The notes beneath the pieces were generated by a model, which was not told the origin of the DNA, did not search any database, and was given only the letters and a program-made list of their open reading frames with translations. From Pseudomonas sp. P818 (lineage in GTDB: Bacteria > Pseudomonadota > Gammaproteobacteria > Pseudomonadales > Pseudomonadaceae), in contig NZ_ATKM01000019.1 in the NCBI RefSeq assembly GCF_000418555.1, positions 248,001 through 312,000 on the forward strand: a stretch of DNA of 64,000 nt, written 5' to 3'. Below, in pieces: positions 35,418 through 43,927 of this stretch. Made by a program: the position numbers and the translations under genes. Numbering within the stretch: the stretch's first letter is position 1; each line of letters begins with the position of its first letter.

Positions 35418-36968
35418 CTAGCGAATACCCAGGCGCCTGGCCAAACGACTGAGATTGGCGCGGTCCACGCCCAACTCACGCGCCGCGTCGGCCCATTTGC
35501 CCTGATGGCGCGCCAGGCACTGTTCGATCAGCCTGCGCTGAAAGGCATCCACCGCCGTACGCAGTTCCACACCTGCCGGCATCGGCTCAGCGGGCGCCAG
35601 CACTTCGCCGATAAGAGGCGGCGCCTCGACCATCGGCAAGTCCAGGTCCTGCACGTCGAGGCTGAGAATGCGCGGGCGCTCGCCGTGGCGCGCCAGCGCC
35701 TTGATCGCCGCACGGCCGATCAGGTGCTCCAGCTCGCGCACGTTGCCCGGCCAGTCGTGGCCCAGCAGCGCCTTCTGCGCCTCGGCACTCAGGCGCAGGC
35801 TGCGCAGCCCGAGCCGGGCACGGTTCTCTTCGAGGAAGTAACCGGCCAGCAACAGCACATCGCGACCACGCTCGCGCAGCGGCGGCACCGGCAACGGATA
35901 GACGCTCAGGCGGTGATAAAGATCGGCGCGAAACCGTCCAGCGCGCACTTCGGCCGCCAGGTCGCGGTTGGTGGCGGCGATCACCCGCACATCGACACGG
36001 TGCTCGCGATCCGAACCGACCCGCTGCAACTGTCCGCTCTGCAGCACGCGCAGCAGCTTGGCCTGGATCGCCAGCGGCAGTTCGCCCACCTCGTCGAGGA
36101 ACAGGCTGCCGCCATCGGCCAACTCGAACTTGCCACTGCGCTCGCTCATGGCCCCGGAGAAGGCGCCGCGTACATGGCCGAACAGCTCGCTCTCCACCAG
36201 CGCATCGGGCAACGCCGCGCAGTTGATGCTGACCAGCGGCCGCTGCGCACGTGGCGAAGCGGCGTGGATCGCCTCGGCCACCAGCTCCTTGCCGACGCCG
36301 GTCTCGCCGGTGATCAGCACCGTCAGCGGGCTGTCGCCGACCAGGCGAATCTCGTCCTGCAGCTTGCGCAGCGCCGCACTCTGCCCCACTAGCTCGCGCG
36401 GTTGCTGCCGCGCCTGTTTGTACAGCTCGGTGAGCTGGCGCTCGGCCTCGATCCGCTGCGCCAGGCCGCTGATTCGCTCGCTGACCTTGACCGTGGCGGC
36501 CGCAAGACTGGCGAAGGCTTCCAGATTGTGCAGGTCGAGCCGGCCGAAGCTGGCCGGGTCGAGCGAATCCAGGGTCAGCAGGCCCCAGAGCCGTTCGTCC
36601 AGATAGAGCGGACAACCGAGGCAATCGTGCACTTCAAGATGACCATGCAGCCCCTCGACCAAGCCGTCGTAGGGGTCGGGCAAACCGCAGTCGGCGGCGA
36701 AACGGGTCGGTCCGGCGTGCTCCAGCAATGCAGCCAGGCGCGGATGCTCGCTGACCTTGAAGCGTCGGCCCAGGGTATCGGGGCTGAGCCCCTCGACCGC
36801 CAGGGGCACCAGGATGTCGCCATCGAGCCGCAGCAGCGCCACGGCATCGCAAGGAAAGAGCTGGCGCAAGGCCGCAAGCAAGCGGCGGTAACGTTCGCCG
36901 TCGTCCAGCTCGCGAGACAGATCGGCGACCAGGGGAATCAGGGTTTCAAGCAGAGGATTAGCGGTCAT
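35418..36968 (-). CDS. norR: NO-responsive sigma54 activator NorR (FhpR-like)
   Basis: The 516-residue activator has three parts. The N-terminal GAF domain (about 20–165) carries a nitric-oxide-sensing non-heme iron in NorR. The AAA+ domain (about 190–420) has Walker A GETGVGKE, the sigma54-contact loop GAFSGA, ADGGSLFLDEVGEL for Walker B and an Arg-finger region. A Fis-type helix-turn-helix (about 470–516, DAARELGVDRANLSRLARRLGI) completes it. On NO exposure it activates the divergent fhp gene. Three GT-(N7)-AC operators lie upstream, one covering its own start codon, so autorepression is likely. Confidence 0.95.
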   Translation of the reverse strand: MTANPLLETLIPLVADLSRELDDGERYRRLLAALRQLFPCDAVALLRLDGDILVPLAVEGLSPDTLGRRFKVSEHPRLAALLEHAGPTRFAADCGLPDPYDGLVEGLHGHLEVHDCLGCPLYLDERLWGLLTLDSLDPASFGRLDLHNLEAFASLAAATVKVSERISGLAQRIEAERQLTELYKQARQQPRELVGQSAALRKLQDEIRLVGDSPLTVLITGETGVGKELVAEAIHAASPRAQRPLVSINCAALPDALVESELFGHVRGAFSGAMSERSGKFELADGGSLFLDEVGELPLAIQAKLLRVLQSGQLQRVGSDREHRVDVRVIAATNRDLAAEVRAGRFRADLYHRLSVYPLPVPPLRERGRDVLLLAGYFLEENRARLGLRSLRLSAEAQKALLGHDWPGNVRELEHLIGRAAIKALARHGERPRILSLDVQDLDLPMVEAPPLIGEVLAPAEPMPAGVELRTAVDAFQRRLIEQCLARHQGKWADAARELGVDRANLSRLARRLGIR

Positions 36969-37019
36969 TTCGACTACTCAAAGTCTTTATGACTCACATT
37001 CTGATCGAGTCATTTTAAC
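36964..37019. promoter_or_regulatory. three NorR-type operator sites
   Basis: GTCATTTCGAC (36964–36974), GTCTTTATGAC (36983–36993) and GTCATTTTAAC (37009–37019) each fit GT-(N7)-AC, the core known for NorR. Centres are 19 and 26 bp apart. The first covers the norR start codon. Three sites matches the arrangement in E. coli norR–norVW. Confidence 0.65.
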
Positions 37020-37059
37020 AACATGAAAAGCAAGCCATTGATATATAACGATTATTTAC

Positions 37060-37075
37060 TTGGCATGCTTACTGA
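37060..37075 (+). promoter_or_regulatory. sigma54-like promoter of fhp
   Basis: TTGGCATGCTTACTGA resembles TTGGCAC-N5-TTGC. The −24 GG is intact, but the −12 dinucleotide is GA, not GC. Position fits a NorR-activated start 85 bp before fhp. A tentative call. Confidence 0.4.
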
Positions 37076-37160
37076 TAGGTATCTATCGCTAACGCTAGCA
37101 CGCCAAAACTGGCCAGACGAGCCACACCGGCGCCTTTATTTGTCTTGCGGAGATACCTAG

Positions 37161-38342
37161 ATGCTGAGCAACGCCCAACGCGACCTGATCAAAGCCACAG
37201 TGCCACTGCTGGAAAGCGGCGGCGAAGCGCTGACCACCCATTTCTACCGGATGATGCTCAGCGAGTATCCCGAAGTACGCCCGCTGTTCAACCAGGCGCA
37301 CCAGGTCAGCGGTGACCAGCCGCGCGCTCTGGCAAACGGCGTGCTGATGTACGCGCGCCATATCGACCGCCTCGAAGCCCTCAGCTCGCTGGTGGTGCAG
37401 ATCGTCAACAAGCACGTGTCGCTGCAGATCCTGCCCGAGCACTACCCAATCGTCGGCAGCTGCCTGCTGCGCGCGATCCGCGAAGTGCTCGGCGCCGAGA
37501 TCGCCACCGACGCGGTGATCGATGCCTGGGCCGCGGCTTACCAGCAACTGGCCGACATCCTTATCGGCGCAGAAGAAAGCCAGTACGCGCAGAATGCCGC
37601 AGCGCCTGGCGGCTGGCGTGGCGCGCGGGCCTTCCGCGTGGCGCGCAAGGTCGTCGAGAGCGCCGAGATCACTTCCTTCCACTTGGTTCCGGTCGATGGC
37701 GGCGCCCTGCTCGACCATCAACCCGGCCAATACATCGGCATGCGCTTGCTGCTGGACGGCGAAGAGGTACGCCGCAACTACTCGCTGTCGGCCCTGGCCA
37801 ACGGTCGCGAATACCGCATCAGCGTCAAGCGCGAGCCTGGCGGCCGCGTGTCCAACCATCTGCATGACGAGGTTCAGGTTGGCGACGAACTGGACCTGTT
37901 CCCGCCCGCAGGCGAGTTCACCCTGAGCGAGTCGGACAAGCCGCTGGCCCTGATCAGCGCCGGCGTCGGCATCACACCGGCCCTGGCCATGCTCGATGCC
38001 GCGCGGCACTCGGGCCGGCCGATCCATTTCATCCACTGCGCGCGCAATGCCGAGGTGCATGCCTTCCGCGACTGGGTCGACATGCATGCCGCCGAGCATC
38101 CACAGATTCGCCATTACGTGTGCTACAGCGAGCCGCGCGCGGGTGACCAGGCCGACGCCGAGGGTTTGCTCAGCCGCGAACTGCTGGAGCAGTGGCTGCC
38201 GGCCGAACGCGATCTGGACGCCTACTTCCTCGGCCCGAAACCCTTCATGGCGCAGGTCAGGCGCCACCTGCAGGCACTGGGCGTACCTGCCGAGCAGAGC
38301 CGGTACGAGTTCTTCGGCCCGGCCTCGGCCCTGGATAGCTGA
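37161..38342 (+). CDS. fhp: flavohemoprotein, nitric oxide dioxygenase
   Basis: The 393-residue enzyme oxidises NO to nitrate using O2 and NAD(P)H in the cytoplasm. The N-terminal globin domain is about 1–136 (MLSNAQRDLIKATVPLLESGGEALTTHFY, proximal His in IVNKHVSLQI). The FAD domain is about 150–255 (GQYIGMRLLLDGEEVRRNYSLS). The NAD domain is about 265–393 (LISAGVGITPALAML, YFLGPKPFM). Divergent norR and the operators between them show NO-inducible control. It is followed at 18 bp by a small membrane-protein gene and then nnrS. Confidence 0.96.
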   Translation: MLSNAQRDLIKATVPLLESGGEALTTHFYRMMLSEYPEVRPLFNQAHQVSGDQPRALANGVLMYARHIDRLEALSSLVVQIVNKHVSLQILPEHYPIVGSCLLRAIREVLGAEIATDAVIDAWAAAYQQLADILIGAEESQYAQNAAAPGGWRGARAFRVARKVVESAEITSFHLVPVDGGALLDHQPGQYIGMRLLLDGEEVRRNYSLSALANGREYRISVKREPGGRVSNHLHDEVQVGDELDLFPPAGEFTLSESDKPLALISAGVGITPALAMLDAARHSGRPIHFIHCARNAEVHAFRDWVDMHAAEHPQIRHYVCYSEPRAGDQADAEGLLSRELLEQWLPAERDLDAYFLGPKPFMAQVRRHLQALGVPAEQSRYEFFGPASALDS

Positions 38343-38360
38343 ACGATGAGGAGGTGAAGC

Positions 38361-38612
38361 ATGTACCCACTGAATCTTCCACCGCTGCAGATCCTGCACC
38401 TGTCCAGCCAGTTGCTCTGGGCCGGCCTGACCCTGCTGCTGGTGGGGCTGGTGGCGGCCTATGGCCTGGAGAAGCAGCTGAACGTGCCGACGCTGGTGCT
38501 GGCGCATAGCCTGACGCTGCTCGGCCCCAGCATCTTGAAGATCGGCTATGTGCTGCGCCTGGTCGCGCAGCAACGCCTGAAAGACGAGGCATACGTACAT
38601 GCAGTTGCTTGA
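38361..38612 (+). CDS. small membrane protein between fhp and nnrS (PA2663/PpoH-like)
   Basis: This 83-residue protein has two predicted membrane segments (LWAGLTLLLVGLVAAYGL and VLAHSLTLLGPSILKIGYVL) and a basic C-terminal tail. A strong ribosome site (GAGGAGGTGAAGC) precedes the ATG. The P. aeruginosa gene in the same position, PA2663, has been named ppoH for an effect on psl and pyoverdine genes; equivalence is inferred from place and size. The context suggests a role in the NO response. Its end overlaps the nnrS start by 14 bp. Confidence 0.75.
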   Translation: MYPLNLPPLQILHLSSQLLWAGLTLLLVGLVAAYGLEKQLNVPTLVLAHSLTLLGPSILKIGYVLRLVAQQRLKDEAYVHAVA

Positions 38613-39774
38613 TCGCAAGCGGGCACTGGCCATCGCGCCCTTCTGGCGCCTGGGCTTTCGCCCGTTCTTTGTCGCTGGCGCCCTGTTCGGCCTGCTCGCC
38701 GTCGCCTTCTGGGCGGCGGCGCTGCACGGGCTGACCAACCCTGCGGTACCGGGTGGCATGCTGGCCTGGCATCGCCACGAAATGCCCTTTGGTTTCGGCC
38801 TGGCGATCATCGCCGGCTTCCTGCTGACTGCCGTGCAGACCTGGACCGGGAGGCCGGGTCTCAGCGGCCGCCCCCTGATCGCGCTGTTCGGGCTGTGGTT
38901 GGCCGCGCGCCTGGCGTGGTTCTTCCCCGTGCCGCTGGCAATGCTGATCGCACTGCAACTGGTGTTTATCGGCCTGTTCATTGCGCAGATGGCGCGCCAG
39001 CTGATCACCGCTCGGCAACGCAACAACTACCCGATCCTGCTGGTGCTGAGCCTGCTCGCGCTGTGCCAGTCCCTCACGCTCGCCGGCCTGATGCTTGGCG
39101 ATGATGGCCTGCAACGCCGAGGCGCACTGGCCGCACTGTGGCTGATCGCCGTGATGCTGAGCCTGATCGGCGGTCGGGTGATTCCCTTCTTCACCCAGCG
39201 CGGCCTGGGCCGGGTCGAGGCCTTCGCCGCCCATCCCTGGCTGGATCGTCTGCTATTGGTCTGCGGCATGCTGGTCGCCGCACTGTTCGCCAGCGGGCAC
39301 AACCTGCAACCGCATCCTGGCCTGGCTGCGCCCTTCATCGTGCTGAGCGTGCTGCACGGCCTGCGCCTGTGGCGCTGGCACCTGCGCGGCATCTGGCGCG
39401 TGCCGCTGCTATGGTCGCTGCACCTGGCCTACGCCTGGCTTTTACTGGCCACACTCGGCATGGCTGCGTGGCACCTGGGTTGGCTGACGCAACCCAGCCT
39501 GGCCAACCACGAGCTGGCGGTGGGTGCGATGGGCGGGCTGATACTGGCGATGATGGCGCGGGTCAGCCTCGGCCACACCGGCCGCGCGCTGCAACCGCCA
39601 GAAGCAATGCCCTGGGCCTTCGGTCTGCTCAATCTGGGCGCGCTGATTCGGGTCACATGCGGTGGCGGGTGGCTATGGTTGGCAGCGCTTTGCTGGGGCG
39701 TGGCCTTCGCCCTGTTCGCCTGGTATTACGCGCCGATGCTGTGTCGGGCGCGAGTGGATGGGCATCCGGGGTGA
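38599..39774 (+). CDS. nnrS: NnrS family heme-copper membrane protein
   Basis: The 391-residue protein is polytopic, with about twelve hydrophobic helices, starting MQLLDRKRALAIAPFWRLGFRPFF, the family hallmark. Other NnrS segments are AWHRHEMPFGFGLAIIAGFLLTAVQTWTG, a GGRVIPFFTQRGLG segment and MMARVSLGHTGRAL. NnrS protects cells against nitrosative stress and contains heme and copper. It ends the norR-regulated run; a palindromic repeat with a T-run follows 29 bp later and likely terminates it. Confidence 0.93.
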   Translation: MQLLDRKRALAIAPFWRLGFRPFFVAGALFGLLAVAFWAAALHGLTNPAVPGGMLAWHRHEMPFGFGLAIIAGFLLTAVQTWTGRPGLSGRPLIALFGLWLAARLAWFFPVPLAMLIALQLVFIGLFIAQMARQLITARQRNNYPILLVLSLLALCQSLTLAGLMLGDDGLQRRGALAALWLIAVMLSLIGGRVIPFFTQRGLGRVEAFAAHPWLDRLLLVCGMLVAALFASGHNLQPHPGLAAPFIVLSVLHGLRLWRWHLRGIWRVPLLWSLHLAYAWLLLATLGMAAWHLGWLTQPSLANHELAVGAMGGLILAMMARVSLGHTGRALQPPEAMPWAFGLLNLGALIRVTCGGGWLWLAALCWGVAFALFAWYYAPMLCRARVDGHPG

Positions 39775-39802
39775 AACGCCTGGTGCGAGCAAACGGCCAG
39801 AC

Positions 39803-39856
39803 CGTAGCCCGTATGCAATCCGCGGCAACGATTTCCCCGATTGCATCCGGGCTACG
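39803..39856. repeat. dispersed palindrome, family B copy 2, possible nnrS terminator
   Basis: CGTAGCCCGTATGCAATCC and GATTGCATCCGGGCTACG are arranged as an imperfect hairpin followed by TTTTTGA on the plus strand. The unit matches 35289–35340 and may double as a terminator. Confidence 0.75.
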
Positions 39857-39865
39857 TTTTTGACA

Positions 39866-40318
39866 TCAATCGACTAACGTGCAGGCCATCACCAACGCGT
39901 CTTCACGCCCGCCGACTGCCGGGTAGTAATCGCGGCGGCGCCCCACTTCGTTGAAGCCGAAACGCTCGTACAGTCGGTATGCGCTCTGGTTGCTGGCGCG
40001 CACTTCGAGGAAACACTCGCGCCCGCCCAGCTCGTAAGCCTCTTTCATCAGGTGTTCGAGCAGGCGCAAGCCAAGACCACGGCCCTGGCTTTCCGGCTTG
40101 ATGGTGATATTGAGCAGATGCGCTTCGTCGAGGATCAGGTTGATCACACCATGACCGACCTGCTGGTTGCCCTCGAACATCAGCCAGCAGTTATAGGACT
40201 TGAGGCTGTCGGTGAAGATGCCGCGCGTCCAGGGATGACTGAAGGCGGCGTATTCGATCTTCAGCACGGCATCGAGATCCGCCTCGGTCATCGGGCGGAA
40301 GGAAATCGCATCGCTCAT
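39866..40318 (-). CDS. rimI: ribosomal protein S18-alanine N-acetyltransferase
   Basis: This 150-residue GNAT-fold enzyme acetylates the N-terminal Ala of ribosomal protein S18. It has EYAAFSHPWTRGIFTDSL, INLILDEAHLLNITIKPESQGRGLGLRLLEHL with the acetyl-CoA loop QGRGLG, and ECFLEVRASNQSAYRLYERFGF. I chose the start MSDAISFRPMTEADL; the frame is open 29 codons upstream but lacks similarity. It lies 32 bp after the putative holD gene, an order shared with enteric bacteria. Confidence 0.94.
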   Translation of the reverse strand: MSDAISFRPMTEADLDAVLKIEYAAFSHPWTRGIFTDSLKSYNCWLMFEGNQQVGHGVINLILDEAHLLNITIKPESQGRGLGLRLLEHLMKEAYELGGRECFLEVRASNQSAYRLYERFGFNEVGRRRDYYPAVGGREDALVMACTLVD

Positions 40319-40350
40319 TGGGCGTAACTCGGGCACACAGACGGTGGTTC

Positions 40351-41163
40351 TCAGGAATGAGCGGGGGCTGACCAGCGCTGACGAACGCGCCGCATGGCCT
40401 GCCACAGCTCACGCTTGCGCGTCGGCTCTTCCATCAGCAGCTCCAGCCCCGGCAAAGCCCAGCAGGCGCCAAGGCCTTCGATCTGCAGCTCGCGGTTGTA
40501 GCTGTGCTCGTCACCTTCGCCGGCAAAGCGAATAGCCGGCAGGCCGACCAGCCACAGGCAGGCGCTGGGCTGCTCCTCCAGCCGCGCAGCAACGAAGCTC
40601 TGCACGAACTCCAACGCCGCCTCCGGCCCCTGATCCATATTGCCGCGCACCAGCAGCGGCCAGCGCACCGGCTCGCCGAGCAGTTGCGGGCTGTCCGGCA
40701 GACCGGCGGCGCGCAGCAGATCCTTGAGCAGGATGTAGGCCGGATCGCGACTCTGGAACGGCTGGCCGGTGGGCAGTTCCACCAACAGGGCGCAATCGCC
40801 AGCCCGCAGCAACTGCAGGGCAAAACGCGGCGGAGGCGCACTGACCCGGGCCGGTTTTTCCTCGACAGGTTCCGCCTCGGCCACCGGCTCGACAGCCGCC
40901 TGGCGCGGCTGGGCGCCCGGGCGTGGAATTTCGATCTTCGGCCGCTCGACCGGGCTCTCGCGTACCGGCTCGGCCACCGCGGCTACCGGCTCGCTCACGA
41001 TAGCCAGCGGCACTTCGACAGGCGCCGGCGCCAGCAACTCGGCACGCGATGGCGCGGCAAAGGGCAACTCGGTACGCGGCAGCCAGGTGGCTACCTGCAT
41101 GGCATCGAGGTAGGCGCGACGGCGCAGCTCGGCGTTCAAACCAGAAGTATCCAGTGCAGTCAT
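40351..41163 (-). CDS. holD: probable DNA polymerase III psi subunit
   Basis: The 270-residue cytoplasmic protein begins MTALDTSGLNAELRRRAYLDAMQVATWLPRTELPFAAPSR. This N-terminal segment, like psi, would bind the clamp loader. A long Pro/Val/Glu-rich linker (about 45–130) follows, then a folded domain (FALQLLRAGDCALLVELPTGQPF). Psi joins chi to the clamp-loader complex. Assignment rests on the gene pair with rimI and on memory that P. aeruginosa psi is the product of the gene before rimI; direct sequence similarity to E. coli psi is weak. Its ATG overlaps the stop of the upstream LysR gene. Confidence 0.65.
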   Translation of the reverse strand: MTALDTSGLNAELRRRAYLDAMQVATWLPRTELPFAAPSRAELLAPAPVEVPLAIVSEPVAAVAEPVRESPVERPKIEIPRPGAQPRQAAVEPVAEAEPVEEKPARVSAPPPRFALQLLRAGDCALLVELPTGQPFQSRDPAYILLKDLLRAAGLPDSPQLLGEPVRWPLLVRGNMDQGPEAALEFVQSFVAARLEEQPSACLWLVGLPAIRFAGEGDEHSYNRELQIEGLGACWALPGLELLMEEPTRKRELWQAMRRVRQRWSAPAHS

Positions 41164-42098
41164 TTGATAGGGGGGCGATTGTCGCGTGAATCGAGGGGCG
41201 CGGATAGCCCCTGAGCGTCGCCCACCTGTTGCCGCAGCAGGGCAATGAAGACCTGCGCCGGCGGGCTCAGGTAGCACGGTTTGCGCTGCAGCAGGCCAAT
41301 GCTGCGCGCTGGCGCTTGGCTGAGCACGTGCACCGCGAGACTGCCGTCGCTGTTGAAGGTATCGGCGACGCTGGCCGGCAGCAGGGCGAAGCCCAATCCC
41401 GCACGCGCCAGCGCGGCAGCGCTGCTCATGTAGGCCACTTCCCAGGCAGGCTCACGCAGCAACCCCATACGTAACAGGGTTTCATCGGCCATGCCGCGCA
41501 GGCTGGTATCGCGGGTGGTGGCGATGTAGTCCTGCTCACGTAGCGCAGCGAGCAAAGCCTTGCCGCGCAGGCGTTCGTGGCCGCGTACCAGCAGCACCAG
41601 GCTGTCGTCGTACAGCGGCTGGAAATCCAGCGCGCCGAGGTCGTCGACCGCCGAGGTGATGGCGAAATCCACCTCGGCCGCACTCACCCACTGGCGGATT
41701 TCCCCGGCGCGGCCGTCGTGCAGGCTGATGTCGATACCGGGATAGCGCCGCCGGTATTCCTGCAACACCCTTGGCAGGGGCTCGATGGCCACCGACGGCA
41801 ACACGGCGATGCGCAGCGAACCACTTTCCAGATGCAGTTGCTCATGCGCGTCGTGCACGGCGTTGTCCATGTCACGCAGCAGGCGGCGAGCCTGCTCAAG
41901 AAAACGCAGGCCGGCGGCGGTCAGCTCCACGCTGCGCGTGTTGCGCGCCAGCAGCGACAAGCCGAGGGCGTCTTCGAGTTTGCGCAGGCTGTAGCTAAGC
42001 GCCGGCTGTGACAGGTGAACCTGCTCGGCGGCGCGACTGAAACTGCGGTGCTCGGCAATCAGGACGAAGGCCTGAAGCTGACGAAAGCTGATGTCCAT
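41160..42098 (-). CDS. LysR-family transcriptional regulator
   Basis: The 312-residue regulator has an N-terminal winged helix (MDISFRQLQAFVLIAEHRSFSRAAEQVHLSQPALSYSLRKLEDALGLSLLARN). A type-2 periplasmic-like effector domain (about 90–300) follows. It is divergent from the AtuA-type–CitMHS operon, with a LysR-type palindrome between them. It is the obvious candidate regulator of that operon; the inducer is probably a carboxylic acid that the operon imports. Its TGA overlaps the start of the holD-like gene (ATGA), so part of holD expression may depend on it. Confidence 0.92.
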   Translation of the reverse strand: MDISFRQLQAFVLIAEHRSFSRAAEQVHLSQPALSYSLRKLEDALGLSLLARNTRSVELTAAGLRFLEQARRLLRDMDNAVHDAHEQLHLESGSLRIAVLPSVAIEPLPRVLQEYRRRYPGIDISLHDGRAGEIRQWVSAAEVDFAITSAVDDLGALDFQPLYDDSLVLLVRGHERLRGKALLAALREQDYIATTRDTSLRGMADETLLRMGLLREPAWEVAYMSSAAALARAGLGFALLPASVADTFNSDGSLAVHVLSQAPARSIGLLQRKPCYLSPPAQVFIALLRQQVGDAQGLSAPLDSRDNRPPIK

Positions 42099-42111
42099 GG
42101 CTCGGAAACTT

Positions 42112-42126
42112 ATAAAATTCTCTTAT
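42112..42126. promoter_or_regulatory. LysR-type operator
   Basis: ATAAAATTCTCTTAT is an interrupted palindrome (ATAA-N7-TTAT) that contains the LysR T-N11-A core. It sits 14 bp upstream of the lysR start within the AT-rich divergent region, where an autoregulatory site is expected. Confidence 0.5.
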
Positions 42127-42208
42127 CAATTCATATCACATTTCGAATTCACAACTAAATCCACAGGCATCACCCTGGCTGCATACCTGACCGTGAAATG
42201 GATCGACA

Positions 42209-43558
42209 ATGACCACAACAGTCCATATCGGGTGCGGCGCGGGCTTTGCCAATGATCGCCCCGATGCCGCGCTGGCGCTGGCCAACGACCTCGCCGGTCG
42301 CGACGGCCGACGCTTCCTGTTCTTCGAACTGCTGGCCGAGCGCACCCTGGCCGAAGCCCAGCTACGCCGCCTCAACGATGCCCAAAACGGCTACGCCCTG
42401 CGCCTGTTCGACTTTCTCGAACCGGTGCTGGAGACCTGCCTGGACGCCGGCATCGCCATCGTCACCAACGGCGGCGCCGCCAACCCCACCGCCGCCGCCA
42501 CGCGCCTGCGCCAGCAGCTGCAGGGCACAGCTCACGCTTCGGCGCGCATCGCCTGCGTACTGGGCGACGACCTGCTCGGCAGCAACATCGATCTGCAGCA
42601 GTGGCTGCCCGCGCAACTCGACGGCGAAGTGGTCTCGGTCAATGTCTACAGCGGTGCCGATGGCATCGTCCAGGCGCTGGACCAGGGCGCCGACATCGTC
42701 CTCTGCGGCCGAGTCGCCGACCCCAGCCTGGCGGTCGGACCGCTGCGTCATGCCTTCGGCTGGCAGGCCGATGACTGGGACCGCATCGCCCAGGCCACGG
42801 CAGTCGGTCACCTGCTCGAATGCTGTACCCAGGTCAGCGGTGGCTACTTCGCTCATCCCGGCCTGAAGGACGTACCGGACCTGGCCAATGTCGGCTGCCC
42901 CATCGCCAGCGTCACCGCCGATGGGCAGATCGTCATCGGCAAGGCGGCTGGCACCGGAGGTTGCGTCACCGAACGCACGGTCAAGGAACAACTGCTCTAC
43001 GAGGTGCACGACCCGGCCAGCTACCTGACGCCGGACGTGATCATGGACCTGAGCCAGGTGCGTGTCCGGCAGATCGCGACCGATCAGGTGGCGGTAGAGG
43101 GCGTGCGCGGCAAACCGCAGCCGACGCACCTCAAGGGCCTGGTCGGCCTGCGCGGCAAGTGGTTCGCCGAAGCGGAGATTTCCTATGCAGGCCCTGGCGC
43201 CGTGGCTCGCGCCGCGCTGGCGCGCGACATCCTGCTGCAACGCTGCGCCAAGCTGGCGCCGCAGCTCACGCCGTGGATCGATGTGATCGGCGTCGCCAGC
43301 CTGTTCAACGACGCTGGCGGTCAGTGGCTGCAGCAGCGCCTGGCACAGGCGGCCGACTGCCAGGACGTGCGCCTGCGCATCAGTTTCCTGCATCGCGACA
43401 AGGCCTTGCTGGAACGCCTGCTGCTCGATGCCGAATCGCTCTACACCAACGGCCCAGCCGGCGGTGGTGGCGTACGCCGGCATATCGGCGAATCCCTCGG
43501 CACCGCCAGTTTCCTTATCGAGCGTACCGCGGTGCGGCAACGACTGGAGTGGTTCTGA
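42209..43558 (+). CDS. AtuA family (DUF1446) protein
   Basis: The 449-residue protein belongs to the family of AtuA, the acyclic-terpene-utilisation protein. It begins TVHIGCGAGFANDRPDAALALAN and contains IVTNGGAANPTAAATRLRQ, SGADGIVQALDQGADIVLCGRVADPSLAVGPL and CTQVSGGYFAHPGLKDVP. The enzyme activity is undefined; the structure suggests a novel CoA- or acid-metabolising role. It is coupled to the next gene (TGATG overlap). The next two genes are a ferredoxin-fold partner and a citrate-type transporter, so acid rather than terpene metabolism is likelier here. Confidence 0.85.
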   Translation: MTTTVHIGCGAGFANDRPDAALALANDLAGRDGRRFLFFELLAERTLAEAQLRRLNDAQNGYALRLFDFLEPVLETCLDAGIAIVTNGGAANPTAAATRLRQQLQGTAHASARIACVLGDDLLGSNIDLQQWLPAQLDGEVVSVNVYSGADGIVQALDQGADIVLCGRVADPSLAVGPLRHAFGWQADDWDRIAQATAVGHLLECCTQVSGGYFAHPGLKDVPDLANVGCPIASVTADGQIVIGKAAGTGGCVTERTVKEQLLYEVHDPASYLTPDVIMDLSQVRVRQIATDQVAVEGVRGKPQPTHLKGLVGLRGKWFAEAEISYAGPGAVARAALARDILLQRCAKLAPQLTPWIDVIGVASLFNDAGGQWLQQRLAQAADCQDVRLRISFLHRDKALLERLLLDAESLYTNGPAGGGGVRRHIGESLGTASFLIERTAVRQRLEWF

Positions 43559-43878
43559 TGACCGACGTACTGCTGTGCGATTACGCCCACGCCCGCGCTG
43601 GCGACAAGGGCAACACCCTGAGTGTGGCGGTGTTTGCCTTCGCCGCCGAGCACTATGCCTGGCTGGCCCGTGAGCTGACTTGCGAACGAGTCGCCGGCTG
43701 CCTGAACCACCGCGCCATCGGCACGGTGAAACGCTACGAGCTGCCGAACCTGGGCGGCCTCAACTTCGTGGTGGAGCACGCACTGGAAGGTGGCGTCAAC
43801 GCCAGCCCCGGGCTGGACCGTCACGGCAAGAGCCTCAGCTACGCGCTGCTCGGCCTGAGGCTGCCGCCTCCGGACTGA
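43558..43878 (+). CDS. AtuA-associated ferredoxin-fold domain protein
   Basis: The 106-residue protein matches the small domain often fused to the C-terminus of AtuA proteins. It reads MTDVLLCDYAHARAGDKGNTLSVAVFA, with the family GDKGN segment, then GTVKRYELPNLGGLNFVVEHALEGGVNAS and DRHGKSLSYALLGLRL. In this genome it is a separate gene overlapping the previous stop by one base. It most likely forms a complex with the AtuA-type protein. Confidence 0.85.
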   Translation: MTDVLLCDYAHARAGDKGNTLSVAVFAFAAEHYAWLARELTCERVAGCLNHRAIGTVKRYELPNLGGLNFVVEHALEGGVNASPGLDRHGKSLSYALLGLRLPPPD

Positions 43879-43927
43879 GCCGCCATTTCACCCTGTCTCC
43901 AACAATAACAACACCGGAGAGATCGAC

